A stretch of 51,495 nt of DNA from Bacteroidales bacterium UBA1680. Its GTDB lineage: Bacteria; Bacteroidota; Bacteroidia; Bacteroidales; UBA932. The stretch spans positions 1 through 51,495 of the forward strand of contig DCKG01000015.1 of the NCBI GenBank assembly GCA_002320605.1, written 5' to 3'. Shown here piece by piece: positions 23,838 through 32,252 of this stretch. The notes beneath the pieces were generated by a model. The model was not told the origin of the DNA and searched no databases. It saw only the letters and a list, made by a program, of their open reading frames with translations. How positions within the stretch are numbered: the stretch's first letter is position 1; every line of letters starts with the position of its first letter. The position numbers were made by a program, and so were the translations under genes.

Positions 23838-26501
23838 ATGCGTAATTTTATCATTTCTGCTGCCTTTCTGCTAATCATAGCCAATGCTGCGGCTGCCAAT
23901 CTGGCAGTCAGCGATGCTCAATGCTGTTTCCTAAAGAATCCGCTCGGCATAGAGGAGCCTACGTTCGGGTGGAAGCTTCTTTCCGACAAGAACGGAATGC
24001 GCCAAAGCGCATGGGAAATCATAATATCAGAATCGCCCCATGTTCCAAGAGGAGATGTTTGGGATTCAGGTAAGGTTCCCGGGGAGGATCAGTTCGGAAT
24101 CGTCCCAGATGGCCTCAGGTTGAAATCCACGGCAACATATTATTGGAAAGCAAGAGTCTGGGATTCGGTTGGAAAGGCAAGCGCATGGAGCGAAGTCTCC
24201 AGCTTTTCTACTGGAATATTGAGAAAGGAAGACTGGAAAGGCAGCTGGATTACCGCAGATTGGGAGAGTTGCCCGTCAATGCCGTATTTCAGGAAGGAAT
24301 TCAAGATAGAAGGTAAGGTGAGAAGGGCGACAGTTTTCGCCTGCTGCCTTGGCGCGGGCGATATATTCATTAATGGAGAGTATGTCGATGAATCGGTGAT
24401 TCTTGATCCGGCCCAGACGAATTATGAGCAATACGCCTTGTACCGGGCAATAGACGTCACTGGAAAACTCGTGAAAGGGGAAAACTGCGTCGGAGCCATG
24501 ATTTACGATGGATGGTATAATCAAAAAGCAGTGTTCGCCAATTTCAGCTACGGCTCTCCGATGCTCAGGGTCCAGTTGGTCATTGAATATTCCGACGGAA
24601 CTTCCGATGTGGTGGCAACAGATGCTTCATGGCAGTGGAAGCCAGGACCTGTGATTTCTGCAAACATTTACAGCGGAGAAGTTTATGATGCCCGTCTTGA
24701 AGTGAAAGATTGGTGCATGGCAACATCAAGCAATCTAAATGGATGGAAGAATGCGTCATTACTTAGCTCTGCGATAGAGCTAAAGTCTCAGGTCATGCCG
24801 CCAATGAGGACGAAAGACGTACTGGAAGCCGTTAATTTCTGGAGGACATCCCGAGGCACGTGGATTTACGACTTCGGGAAAAACACCACCTCTGAAATCA
24901 GTATTGAGGCCGAGATGCCAGCAGGCACAAGGTTCACGGTGCGCATGTCGGAGGAAAAATCGCCTTCCGGGGACAGTCTGGACTTCAGTTCGACAGGCAC
25001 ATTCGTAGTGCCGGTGCAAACCGATGAATATGTTTTCAAAGGCACTGGTAAAGAGACGTGGATGCCACGCGGCACCTATCATGGCTTCCGATACGCCGAG
25101 CTGTTGGTGAGCGAATCCTCAGTAAAGCCTCGGAAAGACTGGCTGAAGGCGGTGAACATCCACAGCGACCTTGGCGAAAAAGGGCATTTCGAATGCAGCG
25201 ACCCTCAGCTCAACCGCTTGCATGAGCTTGCCGTCAACACCGTGCGTGGCGCAATGCTCGGAGTTCCCGTGGACTGCCCTACGAGAGAGAAATGCGGATG
25301 GCTGGGAGATTCCCACGCCTATGTCAAGATGCAGATGATGAACTTTGATGCCGAGAATTTCCTTTTTAAATATATAGATGACATTGAGTCTGGAGCCAAG
25401 CCGGAGCTGAAGAACACTCTCTTCCATCTGAGGAAGAACGTAATCTTCTATTACGCAGACAAGGCTTCTGGAATCCCTTTTATGATAGCTCCTGGCAAAC
25501 GTCTGTGCGGCGTGGCATCGCCGGATTGGGGAACGGCAGTCGTCCAGCTGCCTTGGCATCTCTATCTGTATTGCGGCAACCGCCGGGCGATTGAGAAATA
25601 CTATCATTTCATGAAACAGTGGACGAATCACGTTACCTCCACCGCAGTCGGAAATATTGTTTACGAGGGTTTGGGTGATTGGTGTCCTCCATACGGATTC
25701 AGCGGCACCGACACTCCGGTTGAACTCACATCCACCGCATTCCATTACTATGATCTGTGCATAATGGAACAGGCTGCTGATCTTCTGGAGAAAAACGACG
25801 ACAAGGCCATATTCTCCGCCGAGAAGGAAGCTGTCAGGAAGGCCTTCATTGACAAATTCTACAATCCTGTGCTGAAATCATTCGGCTCACAGACTGGCAA
25901 TGCAATGGCCTTGGATTTAGGACTTTGTCCCGATGGCGAGGAGAGCGAAGTAGCAGCATCCATAGTTCAGGAAATCCGGCTTCACGATAATTTCATAAGC
26001 ACTGGAATTTTCGGCATCGCCAGAATTGGTTCAGCCTTGAGCCGTCATGGGAGGGCAGATGAGGCCTATTCCCTCTTCACAAAAAAAGGGCAGAATAGTT
26101 TCGAGTGGATGTGGAAAAAATACGATGCGACCACGCTTTGGGAGAATCTGCCTATCAACGATGAGGTTGTTTCCATGTCCAAGAATGCATCACATTGCCA
26201 CCCTATGCAGGCAGGTTACGACTCATGGTTCTATGAGGACGTTGCTGGGATAAGGCCAGCTAGTCCTGGTTTTAAGAGAATACTCTTTCATCCATGCTTC
26301 CCTGGCAAGCTAGAATATGCCAAGGCTTCGGTCGAGAGCAGGTACGGCATAGTGAGAAGCGAATGGCGCAGGACTGGAAAATCCATCGAATGGAATATTT
26401 CAATACCGGCCGGCTGTTCGGCTGATGCAGTGCTGCCAGACGGGACGATAAAAAAATACGAATCAGGAAATTACATCATTCGTTTCGATGATGTGGAATA
26501 A
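23838..26501 (+). CDS. GH78 alpha-L-rhamnosidase
   Basis: This 887-residue exported glycosidase would release terminal alpha-L-rhamnose. It has a signal peptide at about 1-20 and no lipobox, so it is probably periplasmic. The domains are an N-terminal beta-sandwich with TYYWKARVWDS, a rhamnosidase N domain (about 150-315, ATVFACCLGAGDIFING), a concanavalin-like domain (about 320-430), the (alpha/alpha)6 catalytic barrel (about 440-800) and a C-terminal beta-sandwich. The catalytic-site motif VDCPTREKCGWLGD gives Asp479, Glu484 and Asp491, with the same 5- and 12-residue spacing as characterised GH78 enzymes; Glu769 in TTLWEN is the candidate base. It has no SusC/SusD partner here and diverges from the DUF21/isomerase/phosphodiesterase unit. 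Confidence 0.92.
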   Translation: MRNFIISAAFLLIIANAAAANLAVSDAQCCFLKNPLGIEEPTFGWKLLSDKNGMRQSAWEIIISESPHVPRGDVWDSGKVPGEDQFGIVPDGLRLKSTATYYWKARVWDSVGKASAWSEVSSFSTGILRKEDWKGSWITADWESCPSMPYFRKEFKIEGKVRRATVFACCLGAGDIFINGEYVDESVILDPAQTNYEQYALYRAIDVTGKLVKGENCVGAMIYDGWYNQKAVFANFSYGSPMLRVQLVIEYSDGTSDVVATDASWQWKPGPVISANIYSGEVYDARLEVKDWCMATSSNLNGWKNASLLSSAIELKSQVMPPMRTKDVLEAVNFWRTSRGTWIYDFGKNTTSEISIEAEMPAGTRFTVRMSEEKSPSGDSLDFSSTGTFVVPVQTDEYVFKGTGKETWMPRGTYHGFRYAELLVSESSVKPRKDWLKAVNIHSDLGEKGHFECSDPQLNRLHELAVNTVRGAMLGVPVDCPTREKCGWLGDSHAYVKMQMMNFDAENFLFKYIDDIESGAKPELKNTLFHLRKNVIFYYADKASGIPFMIAPGKRLCGVASPDWGTAVVQLPWHLYLYCGNRRAIEKYYHFMKQWTNHVTSTAVGNIVYEGLGDWCPPYGFSGTDTPVELTSTAFHYYDLCIMEQAADLLEKNDDKAIFSAEKEAVRKAFIDKFYNPVLKSFGSQTGNAMALDLGLCPDGEESEVAASIVQEIRLHDNFISTGIFGIARIGSALSRHGRADEAYSLFTKKGQNSFEWMWKKYDATTLWENLPINDEVVSMSKNASHCHPMQAGYDSWFYEDVAGIRPASPGFKRILFHPCFPGKLEYAKASVESRYGIVRSEWRRTGKSIEWNISIPAGCSADAVLPDGTIKKYESGNYIIRFDDVE

Positions 26502-26502
26502 C

Positions 26503-27087
26503 TCAATCTTTTAGAAAACTTTGCAGCTCTTTCCAGAAACGGTGAGTAGGGAAGCCCATAACGTTATAGAAGGAACCCTCGATTCGGGATATTCCCACAT
26601 ATCCTATCCATTCCTGGATTCCGTAGGCCCCAGCCTTGTCGTAAGGCTTGAAGTTATCGATGTAATAGTTTATTTCTTCGTCAGTTAATTCCTTGAAATA
26701 CACATTCGTGGTCACCGAGAATGTCTTCCGTCTGGTTGTGTTCCTGATCGTGACCGCAGTAATGACCTGGTGCTCTCTTCCAGACAGGAGCCTAAGCATT
26801 CTTTCGGCCTCCTCGCGACTGTGGGGCTTGCCTAGAATCTCGTTTCCGCATAGCACCATAGTGTCGGAAGTCACGAGAATTTCGTTCGGAGTCAGGGCCC
26901 TGTGGAACCCCATGGATTTCCCTTCGGACATTGCCTGGGGTATTTGCTCATGAGGAATGTCTGTCGGCGTGCTCTCTACGAATGATGTTTCTGCATCGAC
27001 CGTGAGAGGAATGTCAAGGCCTTCAAGGAGTTCTTTCCGGCGAGGGGAGTTAGACGCAAGTATGATTTTCTTGCCGTTCAGATTCAT
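26503..27087 (-). CDS. maf: Maf family nucleoside triphosphate pyrophosphatase
   Basis: This 194-residue house-cleaning enzyme hydrolyses dTTP/UTP or modified nucleotides to monophosphates. Maf signs are ASNSPRRKELLEGL at residues 10-23, ILVTSDTMV (catalytic Asp), GKPHSREEAERMLRLLSGREHQVITAV, and the C-terminal YDKAGAYGIQEWIGYVGISR. Length is standard. It is third in the DUF3467-KdsC-Maf cluster, 4 bp after the KdsC-like gene, and its stop abuts the end of the convergent GH78 gene (1 bp apart). Confidence 0.95.
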   Translation of the reverse strand: MNLNGKKIILASNSPRRKELLEGLDIPLTVDAETSFVESTPTDIPHEQIPQAMSEGKSMGFHRALTPNEILVTSDTMVLCGNEILGKPHSREEAERMLRLLSGREHQVITAVTIRNTTRRKTFSVTTNVYFKELTDEEINYYIDNFKPYDKAGAYGIQEWIGYVGISRIEGSFYNVMGFPTHRFWKELQSFLKD

Positions 27088-27091
27088 ATTC

Positions 27092-27616
27092 CTAGAACAT
27101 CTCCTTGTATGCCTTTGTGCTGAATGTCCAGTCCCCGCGAGCTTTCATCACTTTTTCGATGTATTCCCTCACGAATGAGTGCCCGCCAGGCCTCTCCGAT
27201 ACGATGTCTGCAATTGCTTTCGTGTCTTCGCAAGCATCGCTAGGGCATATTCCCAAACCAGCGGCTTGCATCACTTCGATGTCAGGGACATCATCGCCGA
27301 AAAATATTACATCTGAATATTTTAGATTGTGTCTCTTGCAGAAATCCTCAAAGTCTTCCATCTTGTTCCTGGAGCCTAAATACACATCTTCGGGAGGAAC
27401 GCCAATCGTTTTCATTCTGGCGCAGATGCTTTGTGCCCTACCTCCGGTGATTATGCCGACAGGGTAATCGTGCATTCTAGCCATGCGCACGCCGAATCCG
27501 TCTTTCGAGTCGAAAGTCCTGTAGAGCTGCCCCTCATTGTCCGCAAGTATGCCTCCGTTCGTCATGACGCCGTCAACGTCCATGGCGAAGGCCTTGATCT
27601 TCTTGAAATCACTCAT
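27092..27616 (-). CDS. kdsC: KdsC-like HAD phosphatase (3-deoxy-D-manno-octulosonate 8-phosphate phosphatase)
   Basis: This 174-residue HAD hydrolase is of the short C0 KdsC type, which dephosphorylates Kdo-8-P in lipopolysaccharide synthesis; close relatives act on other 2-keto-sugar phosphates. Motif I is AMDVDGVMTNG with Asp13/Asp15, motif II is IITGGRAQ, and motif III/IV is VIFFGDDVPDIEVMQAAGLGICPSDA. The ATG at 27616 is preferred over the TTG two codons earlier. It begins 2 bp after the DUF3467 stop and is followed by maf, a pairing that is common in Bacteroidota. Confidence 0.9.
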   Translation of the reverse strand: MSDFKKIKAFAMDVDGVMTNGGILADNEGQLYRTFDSKDGFGVRMARMHDYPVGIITGGRAQSICARMKTIGVPPEDVYLGSRNKMEDFEDFCKRHNLKYSDVIFFGDDVPDIEVMQAAGLGICPSDACEDTKAIADIVSERPGGHSFVREYIEKVMKARGDWTFSTKAYKEMF

Positions 27617-27618
27617 AT

Positions 27619-27954
27619 TCAAGATTTTGTGCCGTTAGGCCCGAACTGAGGCAGGTCTCCCAAGTTGAAAGTGCCGCCTTCATTGTGCTTCCCTCCGTTT
27701 CCGAGGTTGATGAGTCCGAACTGCGTCTCGTACTTCGTTACATTGTCCATCAGTGCGTTCAGAAGCATTTTGGCATGCTCCGGAGTCATTATTATCCTGT
27801 TCGTGATGGCCGGCTTAGGAAATCCAGGCAGGTTGGATGCGAAATCCACGATGAACTCGCTGCGAGAGTGAGTGATTATCGCAAGGTTCGAATATGTTCC
27901 CTTTGCGACTTCTGGATTTAGCTCTATGCTAATCTCGTTCTTTTTATCTTCCAT
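27619..27954 (-). CDS. DUF3467 protein
   Basis: This 111-residue cytoplasmic protein has no signal peptide. The N-terminal about 85 residues form a conserved compact domain (GTYSNLAIITHSRSEFIVDF, TNRIIMTPEHAKMLLNALMDNVTKYE). The tail is glycine/asparagine-rich and looks unstructured. The family is widespread in Bacteroidota and its function is unknown. It is first in the cluster with kdsC-like and maf and is driven by a TAAATTTG box at 27987-27994. Confidence 0.85.
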   Translation of the reverse strand: MEDKKNEISIELNPEVAKGTYSNLAIITHSRSEFIVDFASNLPGFPKPAITNRIIMTPEHAKMLLNALMDNVTKYETQFGLINLGNGGKHNEGGTFNLGDLPQFGPNGTKS

Positions 27955-27986
27955 ATTTATCTTAGTTAACTATTCCATATGTGACG

Positions 27987-27994
27987 CAAATTTA
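27987..27994 (-). promoter_or_regulatory. -7 box for the DUF3467-kdsC-maf cluster
   Basis: On the minus strand this reads TAAATTTG, 32 bp before the DUF3467 ATG. It is 14 bp from the outward-facing valS box, the same spacing as in the asd/upp pair. Confidence 0.5.
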
Positions 27995-28008
27995 GTTAAA
28001 ATAAATGT

Positions 28009-28016
28009 TATATTTG
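28009..28016 (+). promoter_or_regulatory. -7 box for valS
   Basis: TATATTTG lies 26 nt before the valS ATG at 28043. Confidence 0.5.
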
Positions 28017-28042
28017 TAGCTCGATTGAAATAATAGGAATCA

Positions 28043-30709
28043 ATGAACGACAATAGACAGCTTTCAGAAAAGTATGATCCGGCCGAAGTGGAGGATAAGT
28101 GGTACGCCTGGTGGCTAGACCATAAATGCTTTCATTCAGAACCTAACGAGAAAAAACCATACACCATAGTAATTCCACCGCCAAATGTAACGGGAATCCT
28201 GCACATGGGCCATGTGCTGAACAATACGCTCAATGATGTGCTGATCCGTAAGGCCAGGATGGACGGGAAAAATGCTTGCTGGGTGCCGGGTACCGATCAT
28301 GCGTCCATAGCCACAGAGAATAAAGTGGTTGCGAAGCTCAAAGATATGGGAATCTCCAAGGATAGCCTCACTCGTGAGGAGTTCCTGAAATATGCCTGGG
28401 AATGGAAAGAAGAGCATGGCGGAATCATTTTGAAGCAGCTTAGGAAGTTAGGAGCGTCTTGCGATTGGGACCGCACTAGGTTCACTATGGAACCTGATCT
28501 TTCCCGTGCCGTCATAAATACTTTCGTGTATTTCTATAAGAAAGGCATGATTTACAGAGGCGTGCGAATGGTCAATTGGGATCCTGAAGCACTTACGGCC
28601 ATCAGCGACGATGAAGTGATACATAAGGATACCCAAAGCCATCTCTATCATCTCAGATATTATATTTCTGACGGTAAGGGGAATAGGACTGACAAATACA
28701 TCGTAGTCGCGACCACTCGTCCTGAAACCATCATGGCAGATGCAGCAGTGAGCATAAATCCTGATGACGAGAGGTATCACTGGCTGAAAGGCAAAAAGGT
28801 GCTTATCCCACTAATTGATAAAGAAATACCTATCATAGAGGACGCATATGTGGAAATTGATTTCGGTACTGGCTGCCTGAAAGTCACGCCTGCGCATGAT
28901 GTTCACGACTACGAGATTGGCATGAGGCATAATCTTCCCATCTTGGACATCATCGATGACCATGGCAGGTTGAACGAGAAAGCTCAGATTCTGGTAGGCG
29001 AGGATCGTTTTGTGGCGAGGAAAAAGATTGTGAAAATGCTCGAGGAATCCGGCTGCCTAGAGAAAGTCGAGGATTACAATTCGCCAGTAGGATATTCAGA
29101 GAGGACGAATGCCGTCATCGAGCCTAGACTCTCCGCACAGTGGTTCCTGAAGATGGATAAGCTGGCAGAAAAGGCTCTGGATAGCGTGGAAAGCGGAAAA
29201 GTCAAGCTGATTCCTGACAAGTATCGCAACACGTACCGTCATTGGATGGAGAACGTGCATGACTGGTGCATTTCCCGCCAGCTCTGGTGGGGGCAAAGAA
29301 TCCCTGCATACTACCTGCCTGACGGAAAAGTGATAGTAGAAGAAACTCCAGAAGCAGCTCTTTCAGAGGCTCAGAAGATGAATCCTTCATATACCGCCAA
29401 CAATCTGAGGCAAGATGAGGACGTTCTTGATACATGGTTCTCCAGCTGGCTCTGGCCTATCTCTGTCTTCGACCCGGATCGTCCAGGCCATCAGGAGCAC
29501 AAGCCTAATGCAGACCTGGCATATTATTACCCTACGAACGACCTTGTGACTGGTCCTGACATCCTTTTCTTCTGGGTAGCCAGAATGATCATGGCTGGGG
29601 ACGAGTTCATGGGCGATGTTCCTTTCAGCAATGTCTATCTGACTGGCATCGTGAGGGACAAACTGGGCAGAAAGATGAGCAAGACTCTCGGAAACTCGCC
29701 AGATCCGCTAGTTCTGATAAAACAATATGGTGCTGACGCAGTTAGAATCGGCATGCTTCTGTGCTCTTCCGCTGGCAATGACATATTCTATGATGAGTCA
29801 CAGGTTAAGCAGGGAAGGAATTTCTGCAACAAAATATGGAATTCCTTCAGGCTCATGAAGGGATGGACTGTTGATGAAAAAGCTGTCCAGCCTGAAGTTT
29901 GCAAAGTTGCCTCAAAATGGTTTAGCAATAAATTAAATCAGGTCATTGAAACGGTTGAAGATCACTATTCTAAATATCGAATTTCCGATGCCTTGATGAC
30001 CATCTACAAGATCTACTGGGACGATTTCTGCTCTTGGTATCTCGAAGCAGTGAAACCAGCTTATGGCGAGGCTATAGACAAGGCCACTTATGATGCCACG
30101 CTTATGTATTTTGAATCGTTATTGAGAATGCTTCATCCTGTGATGCCTTTCATAACAGAAGAGCTCTGGCATGACATGGCTGACAGAGGCGAGGGGGAGA
30201 CAATCATGTATCAGCCATCCCCAGCAGCTAGCAAGCATGACGAACAGCTTCTAGACGACTTTGCATTAGCCGAGGAGACTGTGAATGCCGTGCGAAGCAT
30301 AAGGCAGCAAAAGAATATTCCTCAGAAAGATGTTTTGGAAGTAAAATATAAGGGAGAGTTTCCAAATGATATGGCTTCAGTCGTCAAAAAACTTGGAAAT
30401 ATTTCTAATTTTGTACAAACAGACGATTTTGGTGATACCTCTACTGGAGCCTCTGTCATGGTAAGGACACTCGAGATTTTCGTATCTCTCGGAGGGTTAG
30501 TAGATGTTGACGAAGAGGTCAGGAAAGCTGAGGCTGAGCTCGAGCACCAGAAAGAATTCCTGGCTGCAGTCAGGAAAAAGCTCTCCAATGAGTCGTTCAT
30601 GGCTCACGCTCCGGCAAAAGTCGTCGAACTTGAACACAAGAAGGAGGCGGACAGCCTCTCAAAGATCGAAAGTTTGGAAATAGCTTTAAAGGTATTGAAA
30701 AACAATTAA
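28043..30709 (+). CDS. valS: Valyl-tRNA synthetase
   Basis: This 888-residue class I aminoacyl-tRNA synthetase charges tRNA-Val. The HIGH-type motif is HMGH at residues 54-57 (PPPNVTGILHMGH). The CP1 editing domain carries TTRPETIMADAAV. The KMSKS loop is GRKMSKTLGN at about 543-550. An anticodon-binding helical domain follows, and the C-terminal coiled-coil arm (about 820-888, EVRKAEAELEHQKEFLAAVRKK) is complete. The first half also contains the catalytic-core motif FWVARMIMAG. The next gene starts 47 bp downstream, so valS may lead the following run of genes. Confidence 0.97.
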   Translation: MNDNRQLSEKYDPAEVEDKWYAWWLDHKCFHSEPNEKKPYTIVIPPPNVTGILHMGHVLNNTLNDVLIRKARMDGKNACWVPGTDHASIATENKVVAKLKDMGISKDSLTREEFLKYAWEWKEEHGGIILKQLRKLGASCDWDRTRFTMEPDLSRAVINTFVYFYKKGMIYRGVRMVNWDPEALTAISDDEVIHKDTQSHLYHLRYYISDGKGNRTDKYIVVATTRPETIMADAAVSINPDDERYHWLKGKKVLIPLIDKEIPIIEDAYVEIDFGTGCLKVTPAHDVHDYEIGMRHNLPILDIIDDHGRLNEKAQILVGEDRFVARKKIVKMLEESGCLEKVEDYNSPVGYSERTNAVIEPRLSAQWFLKMDKLAEKALDSVESGKVKLIPDKYRNTYRHWMENVHDWCISRQLWWGQRIPAYYLPDGKVIVEETPEAALSEAQKMNPSYTANNLRQDEDVLDTWFSSWLWPISVFDPDRPGHQEHKPNADLAYYYPTNDLVTGPDILFFWVARMIMAGDEFMGDVPFSNVYLTGIVRDKLGRKMSKTLGNSPDPLVLIKQYGADAVRIGMLLCSSAGNDIFYDESQVKQGRNFCNKIWNSFRLMKGWTVDEKAVQPEVCKVASKWFSNKLNQVIETVEDHYSKYRISDALMTIYKIYWDDFCSWYLEAVKPAYGEAIDKATYDATLMYFESLLRMLHPVMPFITEELWHDMADRGEGETIMYQPSPAASKHDEQLLDDFALAEETVNAVRSIRQQKNIPQKDVLEVKYKGEFPNDMASVVKKLGNISNFVQTDDFGDTSTGASVMVRTLEIFVSLGGLVDVDEEVRKAEAELEHQKEFLAAVRKKLSNESFMAHAPAKVVELEHKKEADSLSKIESLEIALKVLKNN

Positions 30710-30756
30710 TAAAACAATTTAGTTAAATATCATAACATTTTTGTTAGCGCAGGATT

Positions 30757-31170
30757 ATGATGTATTCTGAGACAATTTTCCCTGTGAGGTATTATGAAAC
30801 CGATCAGATGGGCATAGTTCATCACTCAAATTACATAAGATATTTTGAGTGTGCCAGGAACGTGCTCATGGCTGAAGGCGGATACCCGATAGAGAAATGC
30901 GAAGAAGATGGCGTGACGATACCCATCGTGAAGATGGAATGCAATTACAAGCATCCAGCTAAGATGGGCGACATCGTAAGGTGCATCGCGATCATAGAGC
31001 AGGAACCATTGGCAAAGCTCTATGTTAAGCAGGCCGTCTACAATCAGGACAACGTGCTTTGCGCGGAAGGGCAGGCTACTCTCGGCTTCCTGAACAAGGA
31101 GACCGGCCGTCCGACTCGTTGCCCGGATAAATTATTGGAAATGATAAGGAAGCATATTAACGACAAATAA
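30757..31170 (+). CDS. Acyl-CoA thioesterase, hotdog fold (4HBT/YbgC-like)
   Basis: This 137-residue cytoplasmic hotdog-fold thioesterase has the 4HBT motif RYYETDQMGIVHHSNYIRYFECAR, with the catalytic Asp16. YbgC-type enzymes hydrolyse short- or medium-chain acyl-CoA or acyl-ACP. Two consecutive ATGs at 30757 and 30760 are possible starts. It precedes tatA by 9 bp. This arrangement differs from the enterobacterial ybgC-tol cluster, so the link to envelope assembly is not evident. Confidence 0.88.
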   Translation: MMYSETIFPVRYYETDQMGIVHHSNYIRYFECARNVLMAEGGYPIEKCEEDGVTIPIVKMECNYKHPAKMGDIVRCIAIIEQEPLAKLYVKQAVYNQDNVLCAEGQATLGFLNKETGRPTRCPDKLLEMIRKHINDK

Positions 31171-31179
31171 TCACTCATT

Positions 31180-31434
31180 ATGAAAGCATTAATATTATTA
31201 CCACTCGGAGTCATCGGGCCTTGGCAGTGGGTCATCATTGCCTTGGTAATCATTTTATTATTCGGCGGAAAGAAGATTCCTGAGCTGATGAGAGGACTAG
31301 GTAAGGGCATGAAAGAATTCAAGAAAGGGATGAATGACGTCGAGAATGACATCAAAGAAATCGATGCTGATTTGAACTCTACCGCAAAGACTCCGGAAAA
31401 GATCGAAAAGATCGAGGACAATAAGCAGAAATAG
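31180..31434 (+). CDS. tatA: Sec-independent translocase subunit TatA
   Basis: This 84-residue protein has one N-terminal transmembrane helix (GPWQWVIIALVIILLFGGKKIPELMRGLG) and an amphipathic helix (KGMKEFKKGMNDVENDIKEI) followed by a charged, lysine/glutamate-rich tail. This is the TatA plan, with the FGGKKIPEL hinge conserved. TatA oligomers form the pore for folded, twin-arginine substrates. tatC follows after 23 bp; no tatB is present, which is usual for a minimal TatAC system. Confidence 0.93.
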   Translation: MKALILLPLGVIGPWQWVIIALVIILLFGGKKIPELMRGLGKGMKEFKKGMNDVENDIKEIDADLNSTAKTPEKIEKIEDNKQK

Positions 31435-31457
31435 TTTGAATCTCATTATGTTAGGTT

Positions 31458-32252
31458 GTGGCTGAAGAAACGGAGAACACAGGTTCGGAGATGTCCTTCT
31501 GGGATCATCTAGATGTATTGAGAGGAATGCTATTCCGCTCAATACTTGCCGTATTGCTTTGCAGCATAGTCGTTTTCTGCTTCAAGAGCTTCTTCTTCGA
31601 TGACATAATCTTTGCGCCGACGCGAAGCGACTTTTTCATGTACAAGTTACTCCGCATGAGCGTGGACATGTCACTTGTAAACCTGGAAGTCTCTTCTCAG
31701 TTTTTCGTGCATCTTAGAGTCGCGATGGAGGTGGGCTTCATCCTGTCTTTTCCATACATCATTTTCGAAATATGGAAATTTATAGCTCCTGCCTTATATA
31801 AGAGGGAAAAGAAGGCTGTCAGCACAGTATTTATCTTTGCTTCTTTTCTCTTCTACCTTGGCCTTGCCATCGGTTATCTGCTCATAGTTCCTATCTCACT
31901 GAATTTCTTCCTCAATTACAAGGTCAGCGAAGTTGTGACTAACACTATCTCGCTGAATTCTTACATATCTCTATTCAATTCCACGACCTTGTCTTTCGGG
32001 ATTGTGTTCGAGTTCCCTGCCGTGGTGATCATATTATCCGCTTTAGGAATATTATATCGCGATACACTGCAAAAATATCGCAGGTACGCCATCGTGGTTA
32101 TCTCATTCCTGGCCGCCATCATAACTCCGGCTGACCCTATGTCGATGATAATAGCTGCCGTTCCGCTTCTATTATTGTACGAAGTCAGCGTTCTGTGTTG
32201 CAAGAAGCGTCCGAAAGAAACCGATGAAGAATTAACGGAGGCTAAGTCATGA
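31458..32252 (+). CDS. tatC: Sec-independent translocase subunit TatC
   Basis: This is a 264-residue inner-membrane receptor of the twin-arginine translocase. MSFWDHLDVLRGMLFRS at the start is the conserved cytoplasmic N-terminus, six hydrophobic helices follow, and the conserved periplasmic-loop/TM region FLNYKVSEVV and FGIVFEFPAVVIIL are present. The start is GTG at 31458: an in-frame TAG lies two codons upstream, and the only ATG (31491) would remove the residues before MSFWDHL. Its stop overlaps the start of the ABC-F gene (ATGA). Confidence 0.93.
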   Translation: MAEETENTGSEMSFWDHLDVLRGMLFRSILAVLLCSIVVFCFKSFFFDDIIFAPTRSDFFMYKLLRMSVDMSLVNLEVSSQFFVHLRVAMEVGFILSFPYIIFEIWKFIAPALYKREKKAVSTVFIFASFLFYLGLAIGYLLIVPISLNFFLNYKVSEVVTNTISLNSYISLFNSTTLSFGIVFEFPAVVIILSALGILYRDTLQKYRRYAIVVISFLAAIITPADPMSMIIAAVPLLLLYEVSVLCCKKRPKETDEELTEAKS

